DNA of 64,000 nt from Sorex araneus (GCF_027595985.1 NC_073313.1:83578494-83642493); one strand, 5' to 3'. Counted from the first letter of the stretch, positions 32,841-43,618 are shown. Numbers and translations are program-made. Notes: a model not told the origin generated them from the sequence alone.

Positions 32841-33790
32841 AAGATTAAAACAACAATGAGATATCATTTCACACCACAGACACTGGCCCACATACAAAAG
32901 AACAAAAGCAACCTGTGTTGGTGTGAATGTGGGGAGAAAGGGACTCTCCTTCACTGCTGGTGGGAATGCCAAATGGTTCAGCCGTTTTGGAAAACAATAT
33001 AGACGATTCTCAAAAAATTAGAAATTGAGCTCCTATTTGACCCACTCCTGGGAATATATCCCGGAGAGGCAAAATGGTATAGTAGAAATGACATCTGCAT
33101 TTGTATGTTAATTGCAGCACTATTTACAATAACCAAAATCTGCAAGAAACTGGAGTGCCCCAAACAGATGACTGGTTAAATAAACTTTGGTACATCTACA
33201 CAATGGAATACTATGCAGCTGTTAGAAAAGATGAAGTCATGAACTTTGCATATAAGTGGATCAACATGGAAAGTATCATGTTAAGTGAAATGAGTCAGAA
33301 AGAGGGAGACAGACATAGAAATATCGCACTCATCTGTGGAATATAAAGTAACAGAATGGGACACTAACTCCCAAACGTAGTAGAGATAAGGACCAGGAGG
33401 TCTGCCCCACAGCTTGGAAACTGGCCTCACATACTGGGGGAAAAGACAGCTGAGATAGAGAAGGGAACACTAAGTAGAGGATCTTGGGAGGACTCATTCG
33501 GGTTGAAAGATGTGTGCCGAAAGTACACTATAGACTGAACATGATGGCCACTCAATACCTCTATTGCAAACTATAACATCCAAAAGGAGATGCCCTGCCA
33601 CAGAGGCAGGGTGGGGTGGTGGGGGATGGGGCGGGGGTGGTGGGTGGGATACTGGGAACATTGGTGGAGGAGAATGGGCATTGGTGTAGGGATGAGTAAA
33701 CAATCACTGTATGACTGAAATGCAAACATGAAAGTTCCTAAGTTTGTAACTACCTCACGGTGATTCACTAATAAATTTTTTTAAATAAAT
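32841..33790 (+). mobile_element. 5'-truncated L1, sense, with 15-bp TSD
   Basis: A 950-bp copy holds the ORF2 C-terminus and full 3' UTR. The TSD is AAACATTTTAGGCTT (32826-32840) and AAACATTTTAGGTTT (33791-33805), with one mismatch. The ORF2 text includes [39 protein letters not shown] and LSEMSQKEGDRH to a stop at 33346. A stop after FWKTI and small indels break the frame upstream. Confidence 0.93.
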
Positions 33791-33805
33791 AAACATTTTA
33801 GGTTT

Positions 33806-34480
33806 CACATTGGTTTGTCCTTTCTCCCTTGCAACAGGGAACTTAGGTTTATCAGGTTACACACACCACAGTGCTCTTGAGTCACTCCCATTCCTTTGCT
33901 TATCTGTAACCTGTTTTTTGTGCTCTGCTTCTCCAACTGGTCTATCATCTTTTCCCTCTAAACAGACTCTATTAAGTTGTAAGGTCAGATCCTTCTAAGG
34001 ACACTGGACTTGTATTCATAAATGAAATATTGCATTTTTCCAACTCTTATGTCCTTTTGCAAAGTGTACTTTAGAGCAATGTTCTTTTTGTATAGACACA
34101 GAAAGACAGTTAATATTATGGTTATGTAACTTGGGAGTTAATTGACCCTGAATAATATTCGCTCTTGGGCATCTGCTTTCTTGAGTTAAGCCTTGGTTGC
34201 CCTTACTTCCTAGCACCCCAAAAGCAGGGTCCCAACTAGGGGTGGGGTGGATCCAGGGCAAGCTGTGAGCTACCCTGGCATTGAAATGGGTCAGGCCAAA
34301 GCGTCATAATACTTAACTATAAGAGCATGATCATGGACAAATTCTGCCATGATCCAAAATGTAACGACTATATTAAGACCCTTCTAGGGTTAGGAAATAC
34401 TAATTTGGCCTGAGCACTGTAGTCTGAGATCTATAGCAAGATGCCCCCAGAAGAGCCATCCTATAAGCTTATCTCTCACT
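33806..34480. other. Nothing recognised
   Basis: I see no repeat or gene. Short ORFs of up to 81 aa look random. Confidence 0.35.
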
Positions 34481-35082
34481 TATGTAACTTATCTCTTACT
34501 GTGTCAATACAAAATGACTAATATTATGAATGTTTATATGTTTATTGAACAAAGGAAAGGAAAAACATGCCCATTGATGGAATTTTGCTCTTGGGCGGGG
34601 TGTTCTGCTGAATGAGAGTTTGTCCTAGAAGTTTCTTTTGAAGGAAGGACTTTATCTCTGTTAATTGTATGACCACACCTATGTGTAATACCTAACCCCT
34701 CATGATTTGGGAGATAATTAAAGCGTAAGAGTGGGAGAATCGGGGGCTCCAAAAAAAGGAGGGAGAAGAATGAAGGAGAATTGGAAGGAGAATGAAGTAA
34801 AATGTAGAGGGAGAATAAAGGGGGATTAGGGAGAATCTAGGAGAATCAGGGAGAATAAAAGAGGAATCAGGGGTTCCAGTACAAGGATGGAGAAGAATGA
34901 AGTAGGAGGATCCAGGAGAGAGGAATGAAGGAAGGAGGATGAGGCGATAAGGAAGAGAAATGGAGACAAGATTGGAATAAACTGCAATTGATACCAACCA
35001 GCCTGGCCCTCATTTCCTCCTTCCTCCGCCCGTTGCCATCAGCTGCCCAGGGTTGGGTAAGCAGCCCGAGACCACTGAATGC
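34481..35082. other. Possible LTR-like region, GA-rich
   Basis: A GGAGAATNNGGGAGAAT-type purine-rich stretch (about 34735-34970) is followed by AATAAACTGCAATTGATACC (polyadenylation-like) and a pyrimidine-rich CTCATTTCCTCCTTCCTCCG segment before GTAAGCAGCCCGAGACCAC. The order resembles the 3' half of an endogenous retroviral LTR. No internal retroviral region, primer-binding site or second LTR was found. Confidence 0.25.
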
Positions 35083-35131
<49 letters not shown>

Positions 35132-35152
35132 AGAGAAAGAGAGAGAGATTGA
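35083..35152. repeat. (GA)n microsatellite
   Basis: An AG dinucleotide run passes into GAGAAA units. It follows directly on the LTR-like stretch. Confidence 0.95.
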
Positions 35153-35439
35153 GGCTTTCTTATTTATTTTTGAATACACATCATCTTTCAGATTTCATGT
35201 AATATTGAACAAAATTTTGTATTTTCAATTATCATTCACATTTTCGATTATAAGCAATTCATGTTCACCTGTCTATTTTTTTCCTGTTTTCTTGTGGTTA
35301 GATTTTCTCTGAGTGCACATTTTTATTGAATTTTAAGCACTTTCTATACTTATGAAGTTAAAACTTTATTTATGGCAAATATGTGCTTTACAGTTCATTT
35401 TCATTTTTTATGGTGTTTTTTGTTTGTGTATTTGTTTGG

Positions 35440-35615
35440 TTTGGGGGCGGCACCCAAAAGTGCCCAGGATTTATGCCTGGATCTGTGCTCAGGGTTTATC
35501 CTGGATCTGAGTTCAGGGGTCAGAGGACCAAATATATTGGTGACATCAAACCCAGGTCAGGCACATTTGAGGGAAACGCCCTACCTACAGTATTATCTCT
35601 CTGGTCCTATTGTAC
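35440..35615 (-). mobile_element. Type 1 shrew SINE, diverged
   Basis: GGCACCCAAAAGTGCCCAGG, TCAAACCCAGGTCAGG and ACGCCCTACCTACAG mark an old reversed copy with an internal duplication of the CTGGATCTG segment. Confidence 0.7.
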
Positions 35616-35641
35616 ATTTTTATTTTAAAAAATCTTAATTT

Positions 35642-36111
35642 ATCTATTAAGATTTAAAAGAGACTGCAAAACAAATCTTCCATACAAGAGCGATGCAGTC
35701 TCCTGCCCCCGAGCCTGGCTGTCTTCACCGGGGCACCACGGAGGGGGGCTGGTTGAGTTTCCCTCCTACCCCTGAGCAGAGGTCCAGCATTTGAAGACCT
35801 TCAGAACCCATCCATGGCAGCTGCACGACCTCTTATTTTCTAGTTCTCCCTCTTGGAGAACCTGGCAAGCTACCAAGAGTATCCTGCCCACACGGCAGAG
35901 CCTGTCAAGCTCCCTGTGGCATATTCGATATGCCAAAAACAGTAACAATGATGGGTCTTACTCCCCTAACCTTGAAAGAGCCTCCAATGCAGTACCATTG
36001 GGAAGGATGAGTAAAGAGAGGCTGCTAAAATCTCAGGTCTAGGACAAATGGAGACGTTACTGGCACCCACTCGAGAAAATTGATGAACAACAGGATGACA
36101 GTGATACAGTG
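35642..36111 (+). mobile_element. Long chimeric RTE-tailed SINE, 12-bp TSD
   Basis: The 470-bp insertion lies between AAATCTTAATTT at 35630-35641 and 36112-36123. It has three parts. About 210 nt at the 5' end is of unknown origin (GATGCAGTCTCCTGCCCCCG). The type 2 SINE body follows (ACCTGGCAAGCTACCAAGAG, ATTCGATATGCCAAAAACAG). An extended block (CTTGAAAGAGCCTCCAATGC, AGAGAGGCTGCTAAAATCTC) then runs into an RTE 3' end (GGACAAATGGAGACGTTACT to GATGACAGTGATACAGTG). The last part matches RTE copy B at 32017-32080 almost base for base. Confidence 0.85.
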
Positions 36112-36129
36112 AAATCTTAATTTTAATGT

Positions 36130-36860
36130 GGCATAATTTATAAAATTTTCATTTTTTAGAGTGTTTTATAGCTTGAGTGAGCTAGCTTAAGTAGAGATAT
36201 TTTCATATAATTTCTTCTAAAGATGGTGGAACATGAAAATTAATGAATATATCTATGTTTCAGTCTTATTTAGTGTAGATTCGTGAATTTCTCCATATTT
36301 GCACCCATTCTATTATGTTTATCTTCAAATACCTTAATTGTTTTCTAATGGTGTATTTAAAATAACCCCACAGTTTGTTGTTAGTATTTAATAATGCAAT
36401 TTAACTTATATATTAAATACATTGTAGAACATGTTAGTTCACTCATTCGATTAGCTTTTGTAATCATTTTCACAAAGATTCTATTGGCTTTTTATGGGAA
36501 TGCATTGTATGAATTGTGAATAAAGATGCCGTTATTTCATTCTTTTCCATTTGAGTCATTTTACGTTTTAGTTCTTAATCCACATGGAATTTATCTTGTA
36601 GGGTGTGGAATGATAGCTTTATTTTATTTTCCACTTGCATAACCAACTACACTCATTCCAATTATTGAGACAATAAATCTTCTTTGCTCATCATAAAATA
36701 TTATGTTCTAATTAGTTCAGATTTGCAATAGATTTTGAAGCAAGTAAGGCAAGTTACTTTCACTTTTTTCTTTCCTTCAGGAGGGTCATCTCTGTTCTTG
36801 GCCTTTCCAAGTTTTAAAATTGGTCTCCCAAGTTCCACCAATATCTTCAAGAATGTTCAT
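36130..36860 (-). mobile_element. Old L1M-type fragment, antisense
   Basis: TTCTTAATCCACATGGAATT and TCCAATTATTGAGACAATAA resemble the antisense ORF2 region of old L1s. No frame is retained, and boundaries are uncertain. Confidence 0.45.
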
Positions 36861-37023
36861 CTACTTGCACTGAATCTACACATCCACATTGGAATAATTG
36901 ATATGTTGATAACAAAGTCTGCAAGTCAATGAACAGAGCATTCCTCTCCATTAATTTAGGCATTACTTTTCTTTCTTGCCCACCTTGCTTGTTGTTGTGA
37001 TGACAAGAGTGTTCGACATTTTG

Positions 37024-37262
37024 TTGCAGTGCTTGCACATTTGGCTATGGTACTCACCGGGGTGACACACTTGATCATGGTACTTGTACACTTTTTTTGA
37101 GTTATGGTGTCTAACCAGGATCTCACACTTTAATTGTGGTACATGTGCATATTTTTGCTGCAGTGCTCACTAGAGATCAAATACTTGCCTGTATTGCTGA
37201 CACATTTAGCTGTGTTGCTCTTGCTGTGATCATAAGCATTTATTTGTGGCACTGCCACATAC
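37024..37262. repeat. Degenerate minisatellite, about 55-bp period
   Basis: Four-plus units each alternate a short half (TGGTACTTGTACA-like) and a longer half (TGGTACTCACCGGGGTGACA-like). Short halves begin near 37024, 37078, 37137, 37192 and 37247. Units are strongly diverged. Confidence 0.6.
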
Positions 37263-37819
37263 TCTGCCCCCCCCAACTCAAGTACTTTTTAATGTTTTTA
37301 CCAGGAAGTTTATAACTTTCTCCATAGACTTTGTTTACATTGTTTGTTGTATTTTTACGTAGTTGATAATATTACTGATTTAACAAGTAACATCTTTGTA
37401 TAGGTTCTAAATGCTTTTGACGCTATGCATAAATGAAGTGTTTTGCATTGTTCGTCTAGTTAGTAACATGGGTAAACAATAAGGGTACTTATAATAATAT
37501 TTCTGTGTATCCCTTTTGATTTTCTCTTTAGAAAAATAATGTCTTTTTCTATTGGTGGCATTTTGTTTCCTGTTATACATCCATCTGTCATTGATTATAA
37601 TTTATTATAAGTTACTTCATGAGCTAGAAATTCTAATACAGCACTGAATCAAAGTAATGACAATGTATTTTATTTTATACTTAAATAATTTTTTCTCCCA
37701 TTAAGAAAAAACATTGTAGATTTTTGACAGGGACTCCATTTAAGTCAGAAAGTTCCCTTATGTTCCTAGACTGCAGAAACTCTGCCTCATAAAAGAGTAC
37801 TTAATTTTAAAAATATGAA

Positions 37820-38730
37820 GATTTTCATCAATTCTTTTAAATCAATACGTTTTGAGGTAAAAACCACAGCATAAAATCCCCTCTATTAAAAAGTATAAAT
37901 CAGTAGTTTATAATGTCTTTACTGAATTGGGGAATTATCATCAGTGTTTTATGTCAGAAAATGTCCATTATCTCACACAGATTCTGCTTCCATTAGCAAT
38001 CACTCCCCATGGGTCCCACCTTCCCAGTCTCCCCCCCCACTCCGAGAAACCACTAATATATTTTCTGTCTTTACAATTCTACCCATCCTAGACATTCCAT
38101 AAAAATGGTATAATATAATTTTTAGGTGCAATTTTGGTGTAGGGGTCATACCCAGTGGTGCTGGGAGGCTAGTTCCTGGTTTGTGCTCAAGGGCAGCTCT
38201 CAATTGTGTTTTGTGGGGCCATGAAACACTAGGGATCAAACCTCGCCTCCAGTTTACAAAGCATATGCCCAGCCTTTTGAGCTTTATCCTTGCCCCAATC
38301 TGAGGCCTTTGTGTCTGTTATCTTTTACTGGGTGCAGTGTTTTCAAATTTCACTAAATGGTAGAACATGTGGTCTATATTTCTTTTTATGACTCTATATT
38401 TTATTGTGTCGATATACTGCTTTATATTTATCCATTCATGAGTTAACGGATATTTGAGTTGCTTCCACATTAGGGCTATTATGAATAACACTGCTATGAA
38501 AATCATGTATAAATTTTGGTGGAAGTATATTTTCATACTTCTTGTAGAGAATTATTTAAGAGTGGGTTTGCTGGACCTAACGGTAACTCTATATTTAACT
38601 AACTCTATGAGGAGATGCCATACTTCATTCTTAAGTAGTCACATCATTTCATATTCCCACCAGCAATATGAGAGCTTTCTCATTTCCTCAGATCATTGTT
38701 AGAACTTGTTATTGTCTGTCTTTTAAAAAA
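37820..38730 (-). mobile_element. Old L1M 3' UTR and ORF2 end, antisense
   Basis: The text AAAACCACAGCATAAAATCC, then CCACTCCGAGAAACCACTAA, then TGGTAGAACATGTGGTCTAT and GGGCTATTATGAATAACACT follows the order of an ancient mammalian L1 3' region in reverse. A diverged SINE interrupts it. Confidence 0.65.
38130..38300 (-). mobile_element. Type 1 shrew SINE, diverged
   Basis: GGGGTCATACCCAGTGGTGC, GGGGCCATGAAACAC and GGGATCAAACCTCGC are reversed SINE landmarks. Confidence 0.65.
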
Positions 38731-38756
38731 ATAAAAAGAATTTTCATCAGGAGATT

Positions 38757-39165
38757 AGCTACACGGTTTGGAAACTGGTTTCACATGCTGGGGGAGAAGG
38801 CAGCTCAGATAGAGAAGGGAACACCAGGTAAAGGGTGTTCTGAGGACCCGCTAGGGTTAGGAGATATATGTTCAAAGTAGACTATAGACCAAACATAATG
38901 GCTGCTCAATACCTCTATTGTAGACCACAACACCCCAAAGGAGAGAGAGAACAAAATGGAACACCCTGCTACAGTGGCAGGATGGGGCAGGAGTGGGCTA
39001 GGGTGGCGATGGTGGGAGGGATACTGGGATACTGGGATTATGGAGAATGGGCATTGGGGGAGGGATGAGTACTCGGAATGCAAGCATGAAAGTTTATAAC
39101 TCTGTAATTGTACCTCATGGTGATCCACTAATAAAAAATAAAAAATTAAAAATAAATAAATAATA
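38757..39165 (+). mobile_element. L1 3' UTR, sense
   Basis: GGAAACTGGTTTCACATGCT, AGACTATAGACCAAACATAA, ACCTCTATTGTAGACCACAA and an A-rich end are the canonical 3' UTR. Its tail abuts the tail of an oppositely oriented L1 end. Confidence 0.88.
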
Positions 39166-39425
39166 AAAAATTGTTATTGAAGCACCATGAATTACAAAGT
39201 TGTTCATGTTTGAGACTCAGGTGTACAATGTTCCAACACCAATTCCAGACCCAGTATCCACTTCCCTTCACCAAGGTCTCCAGTTTCCCTCCTACCCCCA
39301 GCCTGTCTCAATGGCAGCACTGTTTTCTTTTTCCCTTCCCTGCCCCCCTCCTTTTTAGGCATTTGTAGTTTACAATACTGTACTGATAGGGCATCGTGCA
39401 TGTTACTTTATCTCTTTCCATCAGC
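39166..39425 (-). mobile_element. L1 3' UTR, antisense, tail-to-tail with previous
   Basis: TTGTTATTGAAGCACCATGA, AATGTTCCAACACCAATTCC and CAGCCTGTCTCAATGGCAGC are the reverse of an older 3' UTR subfamily. Confidence 0.75.
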
Positions 39426-39589
39426 AGTCCTCATGCAGAGTTTCCACTTCCCTCTATCATTGTTATTTGTCTTTTTTAGTATAGCATTCTAGTGGACAGG
39501 AAGCAGTATTTCAATATGGTGTTTATTTCTGTTTCCCTCACCATTAATACTGTTAGGGATCTTATTTAAATTTATTTTTGTTAAAGAAC

Positions 39590-39735
39590 ACTGGGGGCCA
39601 TAGCCATCAGAGTGCTCAGGCTCAGAGGTGATAACTCTTAACTAATGGTAAGGGGATCATGCAGCACTGAGGATCACACCAAGGGCCTTGGACATTCTAG
39701 GCACGTGTCCTATCACTTAAGTTATCTCTCTGAAT
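39590..39735 (-). mobile_element. SINE-like fragment, strongly diverged
   Basis: GGGGGCCATAGCC, GTGCTCAGGCTC, GGATCACACCAAGGGCC and GTGTCCTATCACTTAAG suggest a decayed reversed SINE. Confidence 0.4.
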
Positions 39736-39839
39736 CTTGTTGAGATTTTATTTAGGGGCTGGGCTCCAGAATGGTGTATTGGAGACCCCATATCCCCACA
39801 GACAAATCTCAATCAACCAAGTCAGCGGTTCAATGCAAG

Positions 39840-39980
39840 GGTCCAAGATGAGGTGTATAGAATGCTCAGAAGCCTTCAGCATTGCACCCAGTGATGTGTG
39901 GGAAATCATCTGGTGTGAAGGAATGAACCAGGGTTGGCCACGTGTGAGGCGTGTTCTCTACGCTATATCTCTGGCCACTT
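39840..39980 (-). mobile_element. SINE-like fragment, strongly diverged
   Basis: TGCTCAGAAGCC, CAGTGATGTGTGGGAAATCA, GAATGAACCAGGGTTGGCCA and CTCTACGCTATATC are weak reversed SINE matches. Confidence 0.4.
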
Positions 39981-40539
39981 GCTGAGAACATTTTAATGTG
40001 CATATGTTCATGGAAGAAAAGTCTGTTCCGAATCTTTGTCCAATTGTTCATGGACTAATTTGCATTAAGTATTTTTAAAACTTTGTTATTTAGAGCAGTT
40101 TTTCCTTCACAGAAAAATTAACAGAAATTTTTATACACTTGTATCCACCCCCAAATGAGTAATCTCCCCCTTTACTAACATCTCCCATCAAAATGAAATT
40201 CGTTACAATTGTTGAGTCTACAGCGCTATATCATTATAAATCAAAGTCCTCGGTTCACAATAATGTTCATGCTTGATGTTGTATATCCCATAGCTTTGTA
40301 AAAATATATTAATGTGTATTATCATATGGAGAGTATTTTTCCTTCCTAAATACCTGCTGCATTCTACATATTCATCCCTCCCTCTCCTTAACTGCTGGCA
40401 ACCAAGATCTTCCCTGCATAGTTTTATCTTTCCCGGAATGCCATATAGTGAGTGGGCAACATACAGCCTTCTCAGATGGGCCTCTTTCACTGGGTAGCGA
40501 TCATTAACTTCATCATGGTTTGACAGCTCATTTATTTTC

Positions 40540-40911
40540 TTTTCTTATTTCTTTTCTATTTTACTTTTGTTCTTTTTCCTTCCCTTTTCTTTCTGCCCTT
40601 CCTATCCTCCCTTCCCCACCTCTTCTCTCCAATCCCTTTCACTCCTCTCCTCTCCTCTCCCTTCTCCTCTCCCTTCTCCTTCCTCCCTCCCTCCCTCCCT
40701 CCCTCCCTCCCTCCCTCCCTCCCTCCCTCCCTCCCTTCCTCCCTCCCTCCCTCCATTCCTTCCTCCCTCCCTCCCTCCCTCCCTCCCTCCCTCCCTCCCT
40801 TCCTTCCTTCCTTCCTTCCTTCCTTCCTTCCTTCCTTCCTTCCTTCCTTCCTTCCTTCCTTCCTTCCTTCCTTCCTTCCTTCCTTCCTTCCTTCCTTCCT
40901 TCCTTCCTTCC
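40540..40911. repeat. (CTCC)n / (CTTC)n tetranucleotide tract
   Basis: This is a pyrimidine-only strand of about 370 bp. Irregular C/T opens it, then (CCCT)n (about 40680-40800), then pure (TTCC)n to about 40911. The long Ser/Leu/Pro and Arg/Lys/Glu/Gly ORFs over it on both strands are translation artefacts. Confidence 0.97.
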
Positions 40912-40954
40912 CCAAAGCACCCCCTCTCTCTTTCTGTCTTTTGTCATTGTTGTT

Positions 40955-41112
40955 GTAGTTTGGACCACAGATTGCACGGTTTAGGAAATATTCCTGAATC
41001 TGAGCTCAGAAATGACCCCTGGAAGTGCTCTGGGAAACCATAAGCCATGCCAGGGATTTGAACCAGGGTCATTCTCATGTAAGGCTTACTTCCTATACTA
41101 TCTTGGTGGCCG
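40955..41112 (-). mobile_element. Type 1 shrew SINE, diverged
   Basis: AATGACCCCTGGAAGTGCTC, GGATTTGAACCAGGGTC and CATGTAAGGCTTACTTCC are reversed SINE landmarks. Confidence 0.65.
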
Positions 41113-41322
41113 GATCGCTCATTTTGTTTTAGCATTGAGTAATATTTCTTTGTCTGGATATACTGCAAGTTTATTTGTCCATCCATCTACAAGAGGCATT
41201 TTGGTCAATTTCAAGTTTTGATGATTATGAACAAAACTGATATAAATATTCAGTGCAGGTGTTTGTTTCTAGGTATTTCTGCTTCTTTCCATTTTTCTTC
41301 CTTCATTATTGGAAAAAAAATG

Positions 41323-41484
41323 TTTTGGGCCATATCTGGTGATGATCAGGTGTTACTACTGATTATGCACTCAGGAGTCACTCCTGGCAGTGCTCAAGGG
41401 ACCATATGGGATACTTGGAATCAGACCCAGTTTGGCTCTGTGCAAGGCAAACACCCTACCCACTGTATTATTGCTCTAGCCCCT
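41323..41484 (-). mobile_element. Type 1 shrew SINE
   Basis: GGGCCATATCTGGTGATGAT, GCACTCAGGAGTCACTCCTG, AATCAGACCCAG and TGCAAGGCAAACACCCTACC mark a reversed copy. Confidence 0.85.
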
Positions 41485-42310
41485 CATAATATTTTTTTAA
41501 TCTTTGACTTTCTGTCATTTAAACATGATATTTTAATCTTTTCTGAGCATGTTCCCTGCTTTGCTTTCTATAATTTTCTTGATCTGTATTTGGTATCCGA
41601 CATGAATTTGGAGAAATTTTCCATTATTAGTCATTCATTTTTTTTCTATTACTTTCCTCCTTTATTTTTACTTCTGTTAGTCAAATTGCACATATATTAC
41701 TCCTTTTGTAATTATCTCACACTTTTATATATTTTTAAATTCTTTGTTCTGTTTGATTTTAGGTTTTAAATTTTTTTTGGTTTTAATTTTTTTTGGAGGT
41801 GCCATTAAACTCAGAGATTTTTTTTTCAGACTTGTCCAGCTACTTATAAGTTCATCAAAGGTATTCTTTTTCATGTTTTGTTTCTCGGACCACACCCAGT
41901 GATGTTCAGGTCTTACTTCTGGCTTTGTGCGCAGAGATCACTCTTGGTGGTGCTCAGGGGACCCTATGTGGAGACACCATAGAACTGGGTCAGCTGCATG
42001 CATAGCACATGCCCCGTGCCCTACCCACTCTACTGTCTCTCTGGTCCCTCAAAGGTAGTCTTGATTTCTGTTATTGGTTTTAATCTCTACCATTTTTCTT
42101 CTTCCTTAGGACTTCCATTTCTTTGTTTACCTTGCCCATCTCTTCTTGCATAGTCTACATTATTTATTTGAGTCTTTAGTCACAACTGACTAAAATTTGT
42201 CATCAGACAATCCCAATAACCCTTTCATGTCTGAAGTGTCCTCTGTCTCATCAAAGTATATAATATTGTTTATTGGTGTGCCTAGTAATTTATTTTTATT
42301 TTTCTGTGGT
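41485..42310 (-). mobile_element. Old L1M fragment, antisense
   Basis: AT-rich text such as TTTGTTTACCTTGCCCATCT and the TCTGTTATTGGTTTTAATCT segment resembles the antisense ORF1/upstream region of ancient L1s. It is interrupted by a SINE. Confidence 0.45.
41876..42049 (-). mobile_element. Type 1 shrew SINE
   Basis: GGACCACACCCAGTGATGTT, GGTGGTGCTCAGGGGACCCT and GCATGCATAGCACATGCC mark a reversed copy. The likely TSD is TCAAAGGTA on both sides. Confidence 0.82.
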
Positions 42311-43435
42311 TGAACAAGATGTGCTAAGTCACAGGAATGGTTGCAGATAGGCCTTTTAGTCATGTTAGGTGGGGGTGGGTGGAAATCTTTAACTAATGAG
42401 TTATGATTACGTCTGTCTTTTAGGGATCCTATGTTTCAAGACTAAGAACCTCACCTTCAGTCTTTCTCAATAGTTTCCAAACCCAATGGTCTCATTTGCC
42501 TAATCACCTTAGGTCAGAGAGGCTAGAAGGAGCTGTTGTTGGGCATTTACTTTTGTCCAAGTTAGGTGGGCATGTTAGGGTCTTGTTCACTAGTTTTTCC
42601 TGAAAACATATCTCGCAAGGTTTCTCTTGTAAAGAAAAATTTCTCGTAAAATTTCTTGTAAAGAAAAGGTTTCCCCCGTAAAGCAAAAACAATTGGTAGG
42701 GCATATTTCAAAAAGGTTTGTCTTTTCTGCTCCCAGCTCCTGAGAAAAAAATAAGGGAACTTTTTTCACCAATATTGATTTCTGGAACTCTAACTGAGTT
42801 CCTAGATGAAAAAGCCATCTATAGAAAATAACATGGGGTCTCTGTTATGACTAAGTCCCCCTGGACTTTATGCGCCTCAAATTGGTCCACGCTGAGCCTC
42901 CAGAAATTTGTCCATTGTAGTTGAGATTTTCCTACTCCGATGCTGGTTTCTATTTGTGAATCTCTGCTCCAATGAGCTGTGACCCCCTCCAATTTCCTGT
43001 TTGGTCAATCTTGGGGACAGTGTTACGCACTGTGGCCTTACCTCTCCTATGAATACAAGATAAGTTGTTGGTTTTTCTGTGATGAACATTTTAAGGGGTG
43101 GAGGTCATGAGGAGCTCAGAGAACTCCTGCCCTCTGGCCAATTTAGCGGGTAGTTTAGTTTTAGGGCCTGAAGATGTGGTACTGCCCTGACCTTGGAGTA
43201 CGAGTATAAAGAGGGCTCCCTAGACCATGATGAGGACGTTATCAAACAGAGTCTGAAGCATGCACAGTATTCACCTTAACTCCTATGCTATCTCCCAGGA
43301 TCCTGTGAAGCATATTATTCATAATTATGATGAAATAGTGACTTCTTCAAATTTGCTATATATGGGAATTCAAAACCAAAATTACATATTATGGGTCCAA
43401 GTCTTATCAGATATCTAATTTGAAAATATGTTCAC
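42311..43435. other. No gene recognised; small tandem motif
   Basis: At about 42605-42690 a TTTCTTGTAAAGAAAA-like motif repeats three to four times imperfectly. The rest is not assignable. An old LTR is possible but unsupported. Confidence 0.3.
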
Positions 43436-43438
43436 CTA

Positions 43439-43618
43439 AATGGGAAGCATAGATAGTACAGCAGGTAAGTTGCTTTCCTTGCATACAGCAACCCAAGTTT
43501 GAATACTGGGATCATGTAAGGTCCCTAGAACTTCCAGGAGTGATCTCTGCGCACAAAGCCAGGAGGAAGCCTTGCATAACTCCCTGGTTGTGGCTCTAAA
43601 ACCAAAAGGGAAAAAGGA
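43439..43618 (+). mobile_element. Type 1 shrew SINE, diverged
   Basis: GCATAGATAGTACAGCAGGT, CAAGTTTGAATACTGGGATC, TCCAGGAGTGATCTCTG and an A-rich end identify it. Confidence 0.78.

Larger units (their letters stand above)
40070..41245 (-). mobile_element. Old L1M 3' UTR, antisense, split by simple repeat and SINE
   Basis: TTCACAGAAAAATTAACAG, CAATTGTTGAGTCTACAGC, TATTCATCCCTCCCTCTCCT, ACTGCTGGCAACCAAGATCT and ATGGTTTGACAGCTCATTTA follow the ancient L1 3' UTR order exactly. The end (41120-41245) resumes after the tetranucleotide tract and a SINE. Confidence 0.75.

Noticed and set aside
37024..37262. CRISPR-like array
   Set aside because: The units are diverged halves of a minisatellite, not identical repeats with unique spacers, and the host is a eukaryote.
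40556..41043. ORFs of 112-158 aa rich in Ser/Leu/Pro or Gly/Arg/Lys/Glu on both strands
   Set aside because: They are translations of tetranucleotide repeats. Every frame is open because the unit contains no stop codon.
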